Positions 1 to 12,653 of a stretch of 64,000 bases of DNA are shown in pieces. The DNA is from Hirsutella rhossiliensis (lineage: Eukaryota > Ascomycota > Sordariomycetes > Hypocreales > Ophiocordycipitaceae), in contig NW_025408670.1 in assembly GCF_020360975.1 (NCBI RefSeq), positions 3,906,001 through 3,970,000 on the forward strand. The letters are read 5' to 3'. The translations under genes were made by a program, and so were the position numbers. The notes under the pieces were generated by a model. That model saw nothing but the letters and a program-made list of their open reading frames with translations, did no database searches and was not told the origin of the DNA. Position 1 is the stretch's first letter. Each line of letters begins with the position of its first letter.

Positions 1-1045
1 CGGGCCCCCCTCCCCCTTTCCCTCCCCCCTCTGCCCCCCTTTCGAGCCCGCGCCCCCTGTCCCCTCTCGCTGCCTCGTCCACCCGCGCTGTGAGCACAGT
101 CTGGGATCCCAATGCGAGGCGAGCAGTGGACAGGCTTTAATCTCGGGGCAAAGTCAAACCAAAAGCCATAGCAAACGAACGCCGGAACTCCCGCTCGGTG
201 GCCGGACTGGCTGGAAAAACTCCCACCAACCAGAGGCGAGCGATGCCGGCGCCGGCGTCTGGCCAATCACGGCGCCTCCCTGCAGCCCTCGACCAAACGA
301 GCCCTCCCGTCGTATGATGATGCATCATGCCGCAGCTTGCATCATCGGGTTCTAGACCTGCTTCCGGCCGCAGAAGTCGCTTTTGTTGTTTTGCTTGGAG
401 CCCGCTGCCTCTGTGCCACCACCGTGGTTGATGTGGTTCATCTGATAAACTGCACTTCTCCTTGAAGCAAAGTCACAAAGGGGGGGGGGCTGTCCAGCAA
501 GAAGGACACGGAGCTCTGCGTGCCAGCAGGCAATCGTCGTCTTCGTCGCCACGTTCGTCGTCCATGTTTGTCTGAACAGGGTAAAGCACGACTTGGACGT
601 ACGTACTGTACGGCGTAAAGTACTGGCCTGATGCTGGAGACGAGGCTTCTGCCCATCTACTTGGATGCAGCCAATCATCCTCCTTGGTCCGTAAGACTTG
701 GTTGGCATGCCCCGTGCATACCCGCACACTCCGTCCACATCTACCGAGCAATGCACTTGCTTTGTGGGCGACTTCGTTTTCAGTTTGAGTCTGCTTCCAG
801 CCCCCGCAGTCCAGCCGGCTTTCTTCAATGACGCGGTGAATCGCCCGTCGCACACACACTGCACGCTATCGCCAGGCTGTGCTTCGTACTTGGTGCTCGG
901 TACTTGATAGACTGCCATCCACCGCCGCGCCTCGAGACCAAGGTGATTCCGTGGAGCGCCCACTGTCCGTCCTCATCGCCTGGACTGGCGTAGGCGGCTG
1001 CTCCTCCAGGGCATGCTGCAGCGGCCCGGAGCATTTCTTGGAGGG

Positions 1046-1120
1046 TCTATATATATACACGTGTGTGGGTGTGAGCGTGTGTGCGTGTGTGTGTGCGTGT
1101 GTGCGCGTGCGTGCGTAGGT
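1046..1120. repeat. (GT)n / (TA)n microsatellite
   Basis: A short TA run passes directly into an imperfect GT/GTGC run of about 70 bp. It is simple sequence with no coding support, and the small frames that cross it read as Val/Cys or His/Thr repeats. Confidence 0.85.
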
Positions 1121-3714
1121 GAATGGGGGTTTGTGCGCACCCAAGGGAAGCCGTGTGGGCTGCCTGCAGAGTATCCATCTGAACAGCCCCGCGGAGACTG
1201 GGACACACACAGAGATGGTGCGTGAGCGGCAAGGCTGACTGAATATGGCGGAGGGTAGGACAAGAACCACTGCATGCCTGCACCGGCCGCTCCTCAGAGA
1301 GCAACGTCACCATGCCGCGCATCCAAGCGGCACGGTAGACGAGCCAGGTCTGGAGAGCGGAGGGCCCTCCGACACGCCCTGCCATGTACTGTACGGCGCC
1401 ACCTGTACAGAGGACAACGAGCTCAGCGTGTCTCGGCAGGCAGCGACGTCTCCATCGAGCCACGCACTCCAAGTCCCGAGTACGAAGCCGTCACCTCCTC
1501 AGCGAGGCCATCCAGCCCCATGGCAAGGGGGGCCAAAGGGAAGCTGAGCTGCCAAGCCCCATGCCGCGAGGGGTACCTGGTATCCGAGGTCCCGGTCGCC
1601 CGTCTGCGTGCCCCGATTCGTTCGCTAGCTTGGATCCCCAACCCGCCGCCTCAGCCACCGCCGGTGAACAGGGTCGTCCGGGGGCCTGTTCTGCCTGCGG
1701 GCTGGCAGGGCGAGGCAGGAAACGAAGGCGAGTCCAGAACCCAACATGGTCGGGGAGCAGCGGAAGAGGATCTAGAGACTTGCCATTGCTGTCGGCGAGT
1801 CCCCGAGCAACCGGACTTGGATGTAGAACAACCGCCGGCTCCAGGGCCGACCAGGTCCTTACCTTGGCCAGGAAAAGCCGGACTGCGGCAATCCATGCCA
1901 AGCTTTCACTACGGATGCAGCAGTGCGTTAGCCGCGTCCCAGCAACCAACAGGTTGGCGAGCCGGGGGGGCGTGTGCGTGCGACAGGACCCGCTGATTGG
2001 ACTTTGGATCTACGTGGGGCCTTTCTTCTCAGGATCCTCATGGCCTCATGGCCTCTTGGGAGAGTGGTCGCGAGAGCAGAGCCTGCTGAAGGGACGAAGC
2101 ATAATGGTTCGAGACGGCCGGATGATGAGGCGACGTCTTGCTCCCATACAGTGGGCACCCGAGTTCGCAATCCCACGTCTTGCTCTTCTTTCTGGCTTCT
2201 TGCTCTTTGGGAAGCCTCGGTAGGGGCTGGTGTTGCGGGACGGTTCCTTGCAGCAGGGAATATTGGTAGAACAGGAAAGCAGGACTTCCAGGGAACCGGT
2301 CCCCGACTCTTGGCTTTTCCTTTTGGGTCCGAGGCGTGTTCGCAGATCTGTCATCGGGAGAGCCTCGAACAACAGCCCTGCACAGGTGCTTGCCGAGCCC
2401 GCACTGTACGGCCTGCGAACACGCCGTCGTCTCTACGCGGTGCATCCTCGAGGGAACGGGGCTGCTGTGTCGTACCCGCCTGTCCTGCAGCAAGACGATG
2501 CCGACTCGGAGCTGCAGCTCGAACCACGGGGAGACACGTCAACGCCCGCCGTGCCAGTTGCAATCAGTCCTCAAGTCGGTATCTCCGCAGGACAAGCTCG
2601 CAGGATAAGCTCGCAGGAGATAGAAAGAAAGAGGGAGAGAGACGGGGAGGGGGCAACAGTAGCATCGCATCCCCGCCTCTTGCTCGATATCAAGCAGCGG
2701 GCTAGTCATGTATGGGGCCGGAAGTAGGACTGGCCTCTGCGACTCAAAAGGAAACAAGAAGGAGGGATGGGACGAGCAGCCGCAGGCGGGAGGGGTTCGT
2801 GCTTCCAAAATGGCTGCGCCATCAGGCTACAGCCCCAACGCCAGAGTCTTCAACGACGAGATGCCGGACGCTCCGCACGCTGTGCACACGGATGGGCTGC
2901 TAGGGCGCCGCCCAGACGCGGCCGGCCAATGGCGTGGCCGGACCCGAGAGGGTAGCTTCGAGAGGGGTTGCGAGGCTTGCGATGCTGAGACGGGACGCCC
3001 ACGCCACAGCTACACGGTCCTGGAGCGGCGAAACGGCCTAGTTTCGAGGGCTGTTTCTCTCGTCAATGCTGTCATGTGAATCGTCCCGTCTCGACCTGGC
3101 GACGGAAGGACGCCCTCCGCAGCCGACGGGGCTTGTAGGTTACCGTCGACCAAGGACCCTGTCGGCCTCGCGTCGCACGGCAAGGGTCCTGCACACCTTT
3201 CTGGCGGACTCGTGGGCGCATTCCGTTGGGGCCATTGGGGGGGCGCACGTTGCACAGGTGGGCTGGGTATCACGGGCCCGCGGTTGGTTGGCGTCTTGGC
3301 CGGGCGACGACCGACGGCCAGAGGCTTTTGGTCGTTCAAAGCAGGCGTCGCCACGAGAGCCAACGCGTGCCTGGAGGCTGGGCGCAAGGCGTGGGCTTGG
3401 GCTTGGGCAGAGCGGCAAGGTCGCGCCCTTGGCAAACCTCGGGCGTCCCTCTCATTGCCATGCCGGGACGGGTGATTTGACGACCCCAGGGGCCCCAAAG
3501 GCGGCGAGAAGGATAATTATTGCCTCGGTGAGAGGAGTGCTGGGGCCGAATTGAGCTCGCGGCGGGCAAAGTTTGCGCGTAGAGGAGGAGTCGGAACGTC
3601 GAGAGGGCGGTAGACGAGAGACCAGGCAGGGGTCGTGGTGCATGGACAAGATGGCAAACAGGCATGGAAAATGCTGCATCTGCGATGACTCTTGCGGGGA
3701 GGCCGTGATACCTA

Positions 3715-3830
3715 AGGTAGGTACCTACCTCTTTGTACCCAGGTACTCTGACGGGGTACGGTACGGAGCAAGGTACGGAGTAATTATACCTTAACTCCGT
3801 ACAGAGTATGTACTGTACGTACGTACCTGA
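3715..3830. repeat. GTAC-rich cluster with 9-bp inverted repeat
   Basis: GGTAC/GTACC-type motifs recur densely over about 110 bp. A perfect 9-bp inverted repeat (GTACGGAGT at 3773-3781 and its complement at 3794-3802) encloses a 12-nt AT-rich loop and could form a hairpin in DNA or RNA. It could be a protein-binding cluster or a remnant of a small repeat. No function is assigned. Confidence 0.5.
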
Positions 3831-5480
3831 GGGAGCGAGAGCCTGGCCAGTTACTGCTGCTGCAGGCAGGAAATTACCCGGCGGCTCTGAGTTGAAGCAG
3901 CTTAGGCGCTCACGACTGACATGTCCGGGCCAGCTGCATTAGCTGCTGGCTAACTGGCTAGGCCCAGACTTTGGAAGCGCCTAGGCATGCACGGCAAGAC
4001 AGCTCATCCGACATGGACAGGCCCCTCGAGCTGGTTGATGAAACCTGGCCGTCTGCACAAGCTGGACGGCCTCGTCTCGACCGGCTCACGGTGTAGGCTC
4101 CCAGGCTTGGTTGCGGCATTGCGTTTCCACCTGGTCCTCGCTTCGTCTGCAGCCAAGGTCGGCGAATCCAACGGCGAGACAGTCGACTCTGCTGCGTCAA
4201 ACAGACGTCGTCGCGATGCGAGTGCCGACGTGGCTCCTGTCGGCCGGGGGCAATGGCCTGCAGGACAGCTTGCCGCACGTGAATCTCGACAGACGCACCA
4301 TCCGTTGCCGGGGCGCTGGACGACGAGGATGACGACGGGTCTAAGGCAGTAGTTGCAGTAGTCCAAGAGTGGGTGCAGCGAAGGATTGCTCCTCGTCTTC
4401 ATGTCTGGCACGTGACTGTGGCTCACTCTCCAACCTCCCCAGGCACGCAAGAAAAGGCTGTCGAAATAGAAATGATGACGCTGCAAGGGGCGGTCCTCCA
4501 TCTATGTGCGTTCAACACTGCCCGCCTTACGGATACTTCCAGGCGTGCCCAAAAGGGGACACACATACTGCACCGGCAGTGTAACGCGTGCTATTCATAG
4601 CATTTACCTGAAGCTCGTCCCAGGTCGACGAAAGATGCAGCCAGCCAGGAGCGGGTGAATGGCTTGGAGGGCCGTTGGAGCGGTGCAAAAGCTCGCAGCA
4701 GCGCATGGTAGGATACGGCTAGATTGACACGCATTACCTGCCACCCATCCCATGTCGCACTCCGGTCCGTACCTGGAGCCGCCCTACGAGGCACTGAGCC
4801 GAGTACCAGGCCGACGAGACGGACTGGAGTGTTGCCCACGGTGAGACACGCCGTGCCTGCACTCTCCCCTAACTTACACCCCGAATCCCGCTCGAGACAT
4901 TGGGGTCCATGCCGCCTGACAGTCTCCAAGCGCAATCCGGGGGTGGGGGGAGGGAGGGAAGTGGACACATTCGTGGGAATCACAGCCCTCGCCGTCTGGG
5001 GGGCAGCGCCGAAAACAAACAGTCGCCCGGACCGGATCGGGGGGCGGATGATTTTCTGGTAGTGTTAGCATTTGGTCCTAGCCGCAAGTCGCACAGGAGG
5101 CCAGCTTTTGACTTTTTGGCCAGGAGGCGCACGCCTCGGATGCGCTCGCGCCCCGATTGGGTGCTGCTGGCGCTGGGGGTAACCGGCGCTGGGGGTAAGG
5201 ATTGAGGGTAGGGTAAGGATTGGGGGGGGGGGGTTGCACAGTGTCAACGGCACAGTCCCTCCCCGGCCATCTTGGTTCCTGCCACGACGGAGCCACTCGC
5301 CTGGCGCGGGGTCACGCACCGTGCATGCGGCCCGCCTGGCGTGCGGCTGTCGTCGTGCTGCTGTCGTCGCGCTGCAGTCGTCGTGCTGCAGTGGACGGAG
5401 AGCCCTACGGCGTGGCACAGTGCCCGGGTTCGCTCTGTGCGCTCTGTTGACTTGGCGAGCTGCCATCTCATCCCTCGCCT

Positions 5481-6557
5481 CCTCCATTCCCCCCATTCCC
5501 CCCCCCCGAGCGGTCTCTCCCCCCGACAGACATCAGTGCTGGACATGTCGACACCGCTAAGGCAGGCACCGCGGCCCCGACACGGCACATCTCATCCCTC
5601 GCCGGGCTTCCACCCGCCAGGAAAGGCTGTCTCATCAGTCAAGGGCCCCCCATCCCCCCCCCCACGCTCTCCACACATCCATCAGATCAATCAGTCAAAT
5701 CCAGTCCCGTCTCGTCCAAGCTTCGAACAGGGCGTCCACACCTGGCTTGAGTCTGAGGCCTGGCATCCCACCCCCCTTCTCGCCCTCCCTCCCTCCTCCC
5801 TCCCTCACCTCTCTCTCTCACTCTCACTCTCTCCACACCTTTGGCTTTTCCTGCGCCCCCGGCCACCCCCCTCCCCGGTTTCCAACGCGATACCGCACTC
5901 ACTCTTCTCGCACTCTTTTCTTTCCCTCTTGCACAACACTCACGCACACACACATGCTCTTATACTCGCGCGCGCACTCATTCCCTTCAGCGGCTTTCTT
6001 CTCCCCCCTCCTCTCACTCCGGCTTCCCGCCTCCTTATCTCATCGTGCACACGCGCCACCGCCGCCATCGTCGACCCCCGAACCGTCCTCGTCGTCCGAC
6101 TCCCGCTACAGCCGCCGCCTACCAGTTCGACGCCCGCCGCCCGTGTCCTCCATCTCCCCCTTCGCCTCGGCCAGTCGTCGTCGCGCACGCGCGCTCTCGA
6201 TCGTCTCCGTCCCACCCCCCCGCTGCCGCCGATTTGCTCCTGTTGTTGGCTTGGCCCTGTCCTGCCCAGCCGCCGCCTTCCGGACGCCACCTCTACCGCC
6301 GCGCATAGCGCAATCAATCAACGAGTCGCACACGCGCCCGTCTCGTGAGGCTTTTGCGTCGTGCCCGCCCACGTCGTTTTCCGTCCCCGCCGCCGACTCG
6401 CCGCCGCTTTCGTTGCTGCGGCGTGCGACAGTTACATTTCGCCTTGCGACAGCGTCGCGACATTGTCGCATTCCCGTGTGCCCAGACACGTCTTGTCTTT
6501 GCCTGCTAGTGGCTCCCTTCGCCCTTGCCGCCCGCACATGTACCCGTTCCCTGGGCC
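5481..6557 (+). promoter_or_regulatory. Pyrimidine-rich promoter/5' leader of whi3
   Basis: The kilobase before the whi3 ATG is strongly C/T-biased on the plus strand, with runs of CTCTCT, CCTCCC and CACACA (densest about 5640-6050). C/T-rich tracts near transcription start sites are common in filamentous fungal promoters, so the start site probably lies here and the mRNA may have a long 5' UTR. The open frame at 5272-6348 simply follows this biased composition (Pro/Ser/Arg/His) and is not taken as a protein. A 5' UTR intron is possible but I cannot fix its ends. Confidence 0.5.
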
Positions 6558-8264
6558 ATGAACCCCGAGCAGACAGCAGCCCCATCCCACCAACAGACAA
6601 CAACAACCGCGGCCCCCCCCGCGAAATCGCTGCCATCAAACCGCCAAGGCCCTCCTGTCACCGCGACGACGACGGCTGCCTCCGACACGAGAGACATGGC
6701 CGCCACGGGCTTCCTGCCACCGTCACAGGGCTTCCGGCCCTTGCCTCCCTCGCAGTCGCCCTACCCGCTCAACATGTCGTCGGCCCATCTCTTTGAACGC
6801 GAATCCTGCAGGCCCGTCGGCTCTCCCTTTTCCAAATCGCCCTCGCCCATGGTTCGTGTCCTCATCCGCCGTCTGCCGCTCAACACCTCGGAAGAATCCC
6901 TGCGTCTGATGGTGGTTTGGTCCAAGGAGCTGGCCGACGTCGAATTGCTTCCCGTCGACAGGTCCGAAGACGAGGGATTCCGCTCGGCCTTGCTGAGGTT
7001 TCGAAGCATGGCTGGCGCCATGGAGGCCAAGCACATGCTCGACGGCCGCTCCAACATCTCCAACGACGCCGAAATGATTGTCGAGATCCTTGCCTCCAGT
7101 CCCGCCTCCACAAGGCGGCACGCGGCTGAGCAGACGCCGTCCAGTGCTACCTCGTCGGCCGCCTCTTCAGCTCCCGGCTCCCGGCAGCCCTCGCGCTTCA
7201 ATGGCGTCTTCCCGCCCATGGACAAAATCTCCCCGACCTCCAACAGCGCTTTCCCGGCCCACGAATTCCTCAACAAGGACTCGAGCGCCGTCTTCCACAG
7301 CATGTTCTCCCCCCAATCTCCCATCGGGAGCCACCTGTCCGATCGACCGAGGATTTCGGGCAAGACGCTCATCAGTAACGATCCTGGCGACGATGACGAG
7401 ACGAGCGACCTGCTCAAGGACCCTGTCGCATACGCCGAGAGCGGCGCCAACTCCCAGCGCAGGGCCACGGCCCCACACCTCCCCATCAACCGCATGGCGG
7501 GCCTCTCGCTCAACACCGGCAAGTCGCCCACGCCGTCGTCTTTGCCACAATACCTTGGCCCCCTCTCCCCGGTCAACGGGTCCGGCCCCGCAGCCCTCGG
7601 CTACCCGGTTGGCGGCCACGGATACCAGCCGCGACACAATTTCCCGCCGGTCAACCCGGCCGATCAAAACCCGCCGTGCAACACGCTCTATGTCGGAAAC
7701 TTGCCCATCGATACGTCCGAAGAGGAGCTCAAGGCCATGTTCTCCAAACAGCGCGGATACAAGCGACTCTGTTTCCGAACAAAACAGAACGGACCCATGT
7801 GCTTTGTCGAGTTCGAGGACATCTCCTTCGCCACAAAGGCGCTTCACGAGCTGTATGGGCATCCTCTGCACAACAGTGTCAAGGGCGGCATTCGGCTCAG
7901 CTTCTCCAAGAACCCCCTGGGCGTCCGTTCTGGACAGGGCCCCGGCCAAGGCTCGTCAGGGTCGCCCGGGGGCGTCAACGGCATCATGTCCGGCAGCGCG
8001 AGTGGATTCACGACTGCCCACGGTCCCCCACCGGGCCTGGCTGCTCCTCCCGGGCTAGGCGCAGGCCGAGGCGGCTCGTACAACTTGACGACATCCATGA
8101 ACACGGGCGGAAATCACCCGCATCACACGAGCATGTCTGGCTTTCCTGGTGGGCCGAATCACCCGTGGAATGCGCCCTTGTACAACAACGGGGTGGCCGC
8201 GGGCCCAAACGCACCCCTGCACGCCAACCCGGCCTATCTTCCCCGGCACATGATGGGGAGGTGA
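6558..8264 (+). CDS. whi3: Whi3-type RNA-binding protein, two RRMs
   Basis: Uninterrupted 568-aa frame. The ATG at 6558 (MNPEQ...) is chosen because the frame upstream opens only at a non-ATG codon. Domain order: a Ser/Pro-rich N-terminus; a divergent RRM-like domain at about residues 98-180 (starts MVRVLIRRLPL, ends EMIVEIL); a Ser/Pro/Gly-rich linker; a canonical C-terminal RRM at about 375-452 with RNP2 LYVGNL (377-382) and RNP1 GPMCFVEF (412-419); and a Gly/Pro/His-rich tail. The C-terminal RRM is characteristic of yeast Whi3, fission yeast Scw1 and their filamentous-fungal relatives. These proteins bind mRNAs such as G1 cyclin transcripts and affect cell size, cell-cycle timing and RNA-protein condensates. 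No long polyglutamine tract is visible, unlike yeast Whi3. The coding composition shows no sign of RIP. The family call is strong; cellular roles are inferred from homologues. Confidence 0.92.
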   Translation: MNPEQTAAPSHQQTTTTAAPPAKSLPSNRQGPPVTATTTAASDTRDMAATGFLPPSQGFRPLPPSQSPYPLNMSSAHLFERESCRPVGSPFSKSPSPMVRVLIRRLPLNTSEESLRLMVVWSKELADVELLPVDRSEDEGFRSALLRFRSMAGAMEAKHMLDGRSNISNDAEMIVEILASSPASTRRHAAEQTPSSATSSAASSAPGSRQPSRFNGVFPPMDKISPTSNSAFPAHEFLNKDSSAVFHSMFSPQSPIGSHLSDRPRISGKTLISNDPGDDDETSDLLKDPVAYAESGANSQRRATAPHLPINRMAGLSLNTGKSPTPSSLPQYLGPLSPVNGSGPAALGYPVGGHGYQPRHNFPPVNPADQNPPCNTLYVGNLPIDTSEEELKAMFSKQRGYKRLCFRTKQNGPMCFVEFEDISFATKALHELYGHPLHNSVKGGIRLSFSKNPLGVRSGQGPGQGSSGSPGGVNGIMSGSASGFTTAHGPPPGLAAPPGLGAGRGGSYNLTTSMNTGGNHPHHTSMSGFPGGPNHPWNAPLYNNGVAAGPNAPLHANPAYLPRHMMGR

Positions 8265-11200
8265 TGACTCCGGACTGGCTCCTGAATGATGCTGCCTGCT
8301 TTTTGAGACTTGCGTAGCAGGTGTTGTTGAAGGCCTTTGTCAGATCCTTTTACCAGGCGATGATGTTGACACCGCGTTTGTTCTTCATCTTCTCAATTCC
8401 TCCGAGGAACAGTTTCCTGTCGTTTTGGCTCTCAGACACCAGGCTGGAAGCGGCATTCGCTTGCCAACAGTCATGGTTGAACACATGAAGTGCTGGGCAC
8501 CATCACGCAAGGCCACGCGAATCACAGCTCTGCCTTCTGCGGCACGAGCATCCATCCCCTGCCAAGCACAAGATGCTTTGTTTCGTCTTTTCCCCCTCCC
8601 TTTTCCTTTTTCACTCCCGCTTTTTTATCCTGGCCATGGCTGCGATCAACTGATGTGGCTCATGTATACCGCCCGCGTGCCAAAGGCTGCTCCCGCTGTT
8701 TCGCCTTTGGCAGCCGCCTTTCCCAAGGCCTGCAAGTCGTCGCATCCGCACTCGTGCTGCATCTTGAAAGATCTGGAACACCGGAAAAGGCGAATGGGGC
8801 GAGGGAGTTGTTGGATGTTTCATTGCAAAGCATTTATGTGGCATGATGGCCATGAAAGCAAGATTGCAATTCTAGCGGGGCGCATACGGGCTTCACCCCT
8901 CGGGGAACGAATCTTGTTTCGTGCGCCGTGTCTTCTCGGAGAGCATTTCGTTCGACATCTGCGTGTTTTTACGGGCGCTCGAGGGAGTTATCCGGAACAA
9001 TTGGCTCGATGCGGGCTTCGAGCTTAAGACCAACGGGGATATGGAAAGAGAGCCGGAGCCAAAATACCAACATGGGACAAAAACGGGAAAAGTGAGAAAA
9101 TGTTGTGCAAATTTTCGATCACGCAACTGGTGTTCAGAGAAGACGGCTGGACTGGGACTACACAGGTATGGAGCAACAGGGTCCGGGCAAGGATTGGCTG
9201 GGCAAGAGGCATTGCATCCCGTCACACACGCAACTGGGAGCAGGAAGCACGCAAGGAACCGCCTGACCACGCTATCTCCAGCACGAGCTGCCTCGGAGGC
9301 AGATTTTCGAGCGCCATGTGGTCACGGGATCCCTCGTGCCTCCATTCTCGGCTCCGGCCTCTACTTGACAAGTATTGGCGGGCGTGGCGTTGCTTGGGAC
9401 CCATCTTGACGAGCTTCGTTTCATTTCCTTTGCCATGATGATTTTGATTCCCCCTTGTTTTTGATGCAGCAGCAGGCTTGATATTCTTTTGCAATCTGGG
9501 TTTTTCGTCTGAGCGGCATTGGGTAGGTAGAATAGCGAACGCCCTTTCTTACAGTATCGAGCAGACACATCACTTGCTACAGCCTTTGGTGTTTTACTCT
9601 CTTGCAAATCACCACTTCGCGTCTCTACTTGCCGTGCAACTCGTCCCCTCGTGCCACAATGTCGTAGCGCTGGAATTTGTTCGACCGGGTTGGCCCCGCG
9701 GCAGGGCACATGTCGGTCCTGTCAACGTTGGCTGGTCTACTACTCGCTTAGCATGGCAGGCAAGCTATATGAAGTTGGTTGGCTGTTCCAAGCAGCGAGC
9801 GGATCAATGTCCACTTCCAGCACCTCCTCGCCGGTGTGTTTTCAACGGGGAAAGAGGGAAATGGTTCGCTGGTTTCTGCTTGTTTTCTTCTGAACCGGTG
9901 GCAGCAACAGTCAAGCTTTGGGCATCGGGCTCGTCCACCCCCGTCCACCATGGAAGCCCCCCTTTCCTCACAGGACTCTGAAGGATGCAGACTTCGGGCG
10001 CGTGTGACTACGTAGGTTCGATGGGGGACGGACAGGCATGCGGCTCGGCTCGCGCATAGGCGCCTGGGGGAGAGAAAGGAAGGGGTTTTTGTGGCCCAAA
10101 GAACAGATACAAACAACGGAAGGGGGGTGATGCTGTTGGTAATTGCCGTGTCGTACTGTAACTGGATACTTCCCAACTTCCTACATCTGCTTTATTGGAA
10201 TCGACAAGGGCCCGGGTTTTGCGGAAGCAAGATGGCCAGAATGGAACGGTGGGCAAGGAACAGGGGGGTCTTATGAATGGCTCGACGTGTTCACGTAGGA
10301 GCCGAACCGCGGTGCCGAGCAGCAGGCCTGCCAGGCCAGACCATGCAGGAGCGGACGCGCCCCTGCCTGGAGCCACCAACTTTCAAGCACAATGCCCTCC
10401 GACCCGCGTCATCGTCGAATCTCTCCACGCTTGTCCTTTCTCCGAGGAGGTGGTGGGGGGGAGCCTGGAGCGTTCTAGGTCCCTGCTCTATTACATGAGA
10501 GAGAGGGGAGCGAAGCACATCGTACGTGTCTCGTGGACTTGGCAACGGTTGGCTTGTCTTTCCCTCCTTCAAGACCGTGGAAGGGGACCCGAGACCGAGG
10601 GCCGGCAACGACGTGTGTTGGGGGTGATGTGACAGCCGGAGTTGAACTCCGGAGGCAGATACAAGGAGGATCTGTAATTAGCTGCAGCAGCAGAACAAGG
10701 ACGAGGGAGAGGGGTTTCATTTCATATTCCCTCCAGGTACCCTGTTGTGAACTGGCATAAATACATATATACATTACTTTTATCCCATTTTCCACCCTCC
10801 TCTTTTCTTTCTCTTACCCTGCTGGTCGAGACGCTTCAGAGCGTGTTCAGTCAAGGTCCTGGCCATACTAGGCTTGCATCAGCAGCACCTATTCGCACCA
10901 AGAGCATCTTTATCTTGTCTTTGTTATCTACCCCCTTGTCCTAGCAGCAGAAGCAAATAGATAGGAGAATAAGGATAAGGCACTATAGGGGCGAGGGGCC
11001 ATTGTCTCGCTCTGCCGGTTGATTAATATGAGGCTGTGGCCAGGGAAGACGATTCCCCGTTCTCAACCTCGGTATTGGCAAAATGGCTTCTCATCCGGGC
11101 GGTCGCCGTTCGCACAGCACCACCGCGTCTGTACGATGCTCGGAACCAAGAAAGGATATGTTAAAACTCCCGCACAGCCATACTCTCGTGTACCCCTGTA

Positions 11201-12200
11201 GAAGCTCCTGCAAGGGTTTTGGCCATGATTCACTTGATGGAGATAGTGCAAGGTCGGTACCTATGAGCTTATGTTGCCGGCGGCAGGACTGAGCCATGAT
11301 GAATTCTTCCTTCCATGGACATTGTTTCTCGTCTTGGCTATGATTTGAGTAACAAATCAAAGCCAATCTGTTCAGCATGGGGCGGCAAGCCAGACGTACT
11401 CGAGCTGGCAAGAGAGACTCAGCCTTGGGGCTAGTGGCAAACAAGCCTGTAGCTTGGCTGAGAGGAAGAACTTGCCGTGGCGTATTACAGGTGCTGTACC
11501 CGTAGTCTGTGCGACGACCATGGGTCAGGGACAAGAAGGTCCATGGGCGCGAGATGGCCGCGGGGCGATCGCGCGTTGGTACGTACGATCGTTAGACTGG
11601 CGTCGCGAGTCTCTCTCCTGGGCGACATACAACTCGTTCGTCGTTGCACGCCCGCATACTCTCACGAAGAAAGTAAGCCGAAAGGGCATATAATGTAGAA
11701 TTGGGTAGTTGTTGTGTATTTTTTGTGTCCCTGTTCCTTTCTTTCTGCCCTAAATCCAAGCCCCTATTTATATCCCTCTCTCAGCAAGCTGAGAGCGCGG
11801 GCGGAAGGATAAGGGCAGGCACAATTGAGTCCAAACGATGATGCATGTTTTTTATCTATCTGTGCGACATTGAGGGGGTATTTATACGAATAGATACCAA
11901 TCTGGGACCCGTGGTGGCCCTGAATCAGTGCCAATTCCCGTGTATCCCGATTAGGGCAATGTTCCTCTACTGTATCGATACCTGACTCAAGTCCTTGTGT
12001 CTGACCTGCCTCTTTCACCGGAGTTTATACGTGTGCGGATTAGACCGTCAGTCTGCTCCCTCTGACACCCTCCCTCTCTCTTTCGAAGTATAGGTATAGG
12101 GATGAGGGCGACCCCCAGCCTCCTCGACTAAAGACGCTCCAGTCTTTTAATAGGAGCTTTCCAGCCTTCTCGTTAGACCCGGTTGTCCACTCCCTTGTTG
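8265..12200. other. Intergenic stretch, no gene recognised
   Basis: It begins with the probable whi3 3' UTR. The frames present are short, overlap on opposite strands and match no family I know. A 6-7 bp inverted repeat near 10,635-10,655 resembles a tRNA T-arm at first sight but lacks the right loop geometry and any acceptor or anticodon arms. From about 11,700 the base composition drifts toward AT. I see nothing further to annotate. Confidence 0.45.
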
Positions 12201-12653
12201 GCCTAGCTACCCATGGGCGACCTGCCTGGACTCAATCGAGAGACGCTCTTCGCGACATACAGCAGCGCCTGCCAATTCGCCCAATGAGTCCACGCCCAGC
12301 TCATCTTCTATTGGCAGCCCGGTGTGTCGTATCCAGGCACATAGCTCTTCGTCCGTTTCTGGCAGTTTTTCGCAGGGCCTTCTCGTCCTTTTTGGCGTAG
12401 GTACGAACAAAAGCGTCCCAGGTAGGCGTCACGGGTGGATGAAGGGGGATGTTTAAGCGGAGACTGGGTTAGCGCGTTGCAGCCAGGACAGTGTCAAGGT
12501 ACTCCTAGGCATAGCGGGAGGGAAGAAAATGGGGGAGGAGAGGTGGGAGACGCGAGGTATCGGAGTCGTCTGCGAGACCGCGAGCAGGAGCCAGAAACTT
12601 GCATAGCCAACCCGCGTTCTTCAGCAACGCTGTATCCTGATACATACATGTGT

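Larger units (their letters stand above)
1..5480. other. GC-rich stretch with no supportable gene
   Basis: Open frames occur on both strands throughout, but they overlap one another, are rich in Arg/Pro/Ser/Ala and match no family I recognise. This is expected by chance in GC-rich DNA. The longest candidates (352-963 minus, 1384-2223 plus) have no domain, no signal peptide and no convincing exon structure. Homopolymer G runs occur near 480-490 and 5221-5232. I read this stretch as intergenic, although a small intron-containing or RNA gene cannot be excluded by eye. Confidence 0.5.

Noticed and set aside
352..963. 203-codon minus-strand frame
   Set aside because: No recognisable domain, overlapping open frames on both strands, and no codon-usage or homology support; likely chance in GC-rich DNA.
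1384..2223. 279-codon plus-strand frame
   Set aside because: Random Arg/Ser/Pro composition with competing frames on both strands and no motif.
5272..6348. 358-codon Pro/Ser/Arg-rich plus-strand frame before whi3
   Set aside because: Tracks a C/T-rich promoter leader, low complexity in every frame; not protein-like.
6761..7576. 271-codon minus-strand frame under whi3
   Set aside because: Antisense shadow of the well-supported Whi3 coding sequence.
10635..10655. Possible tRNA T-arm (CCGGAG...CTCCGG)
   Set aside because: Loop geometry is wrong for TTCRANY and no acceptor, D or anticodon arm can be paired around it.
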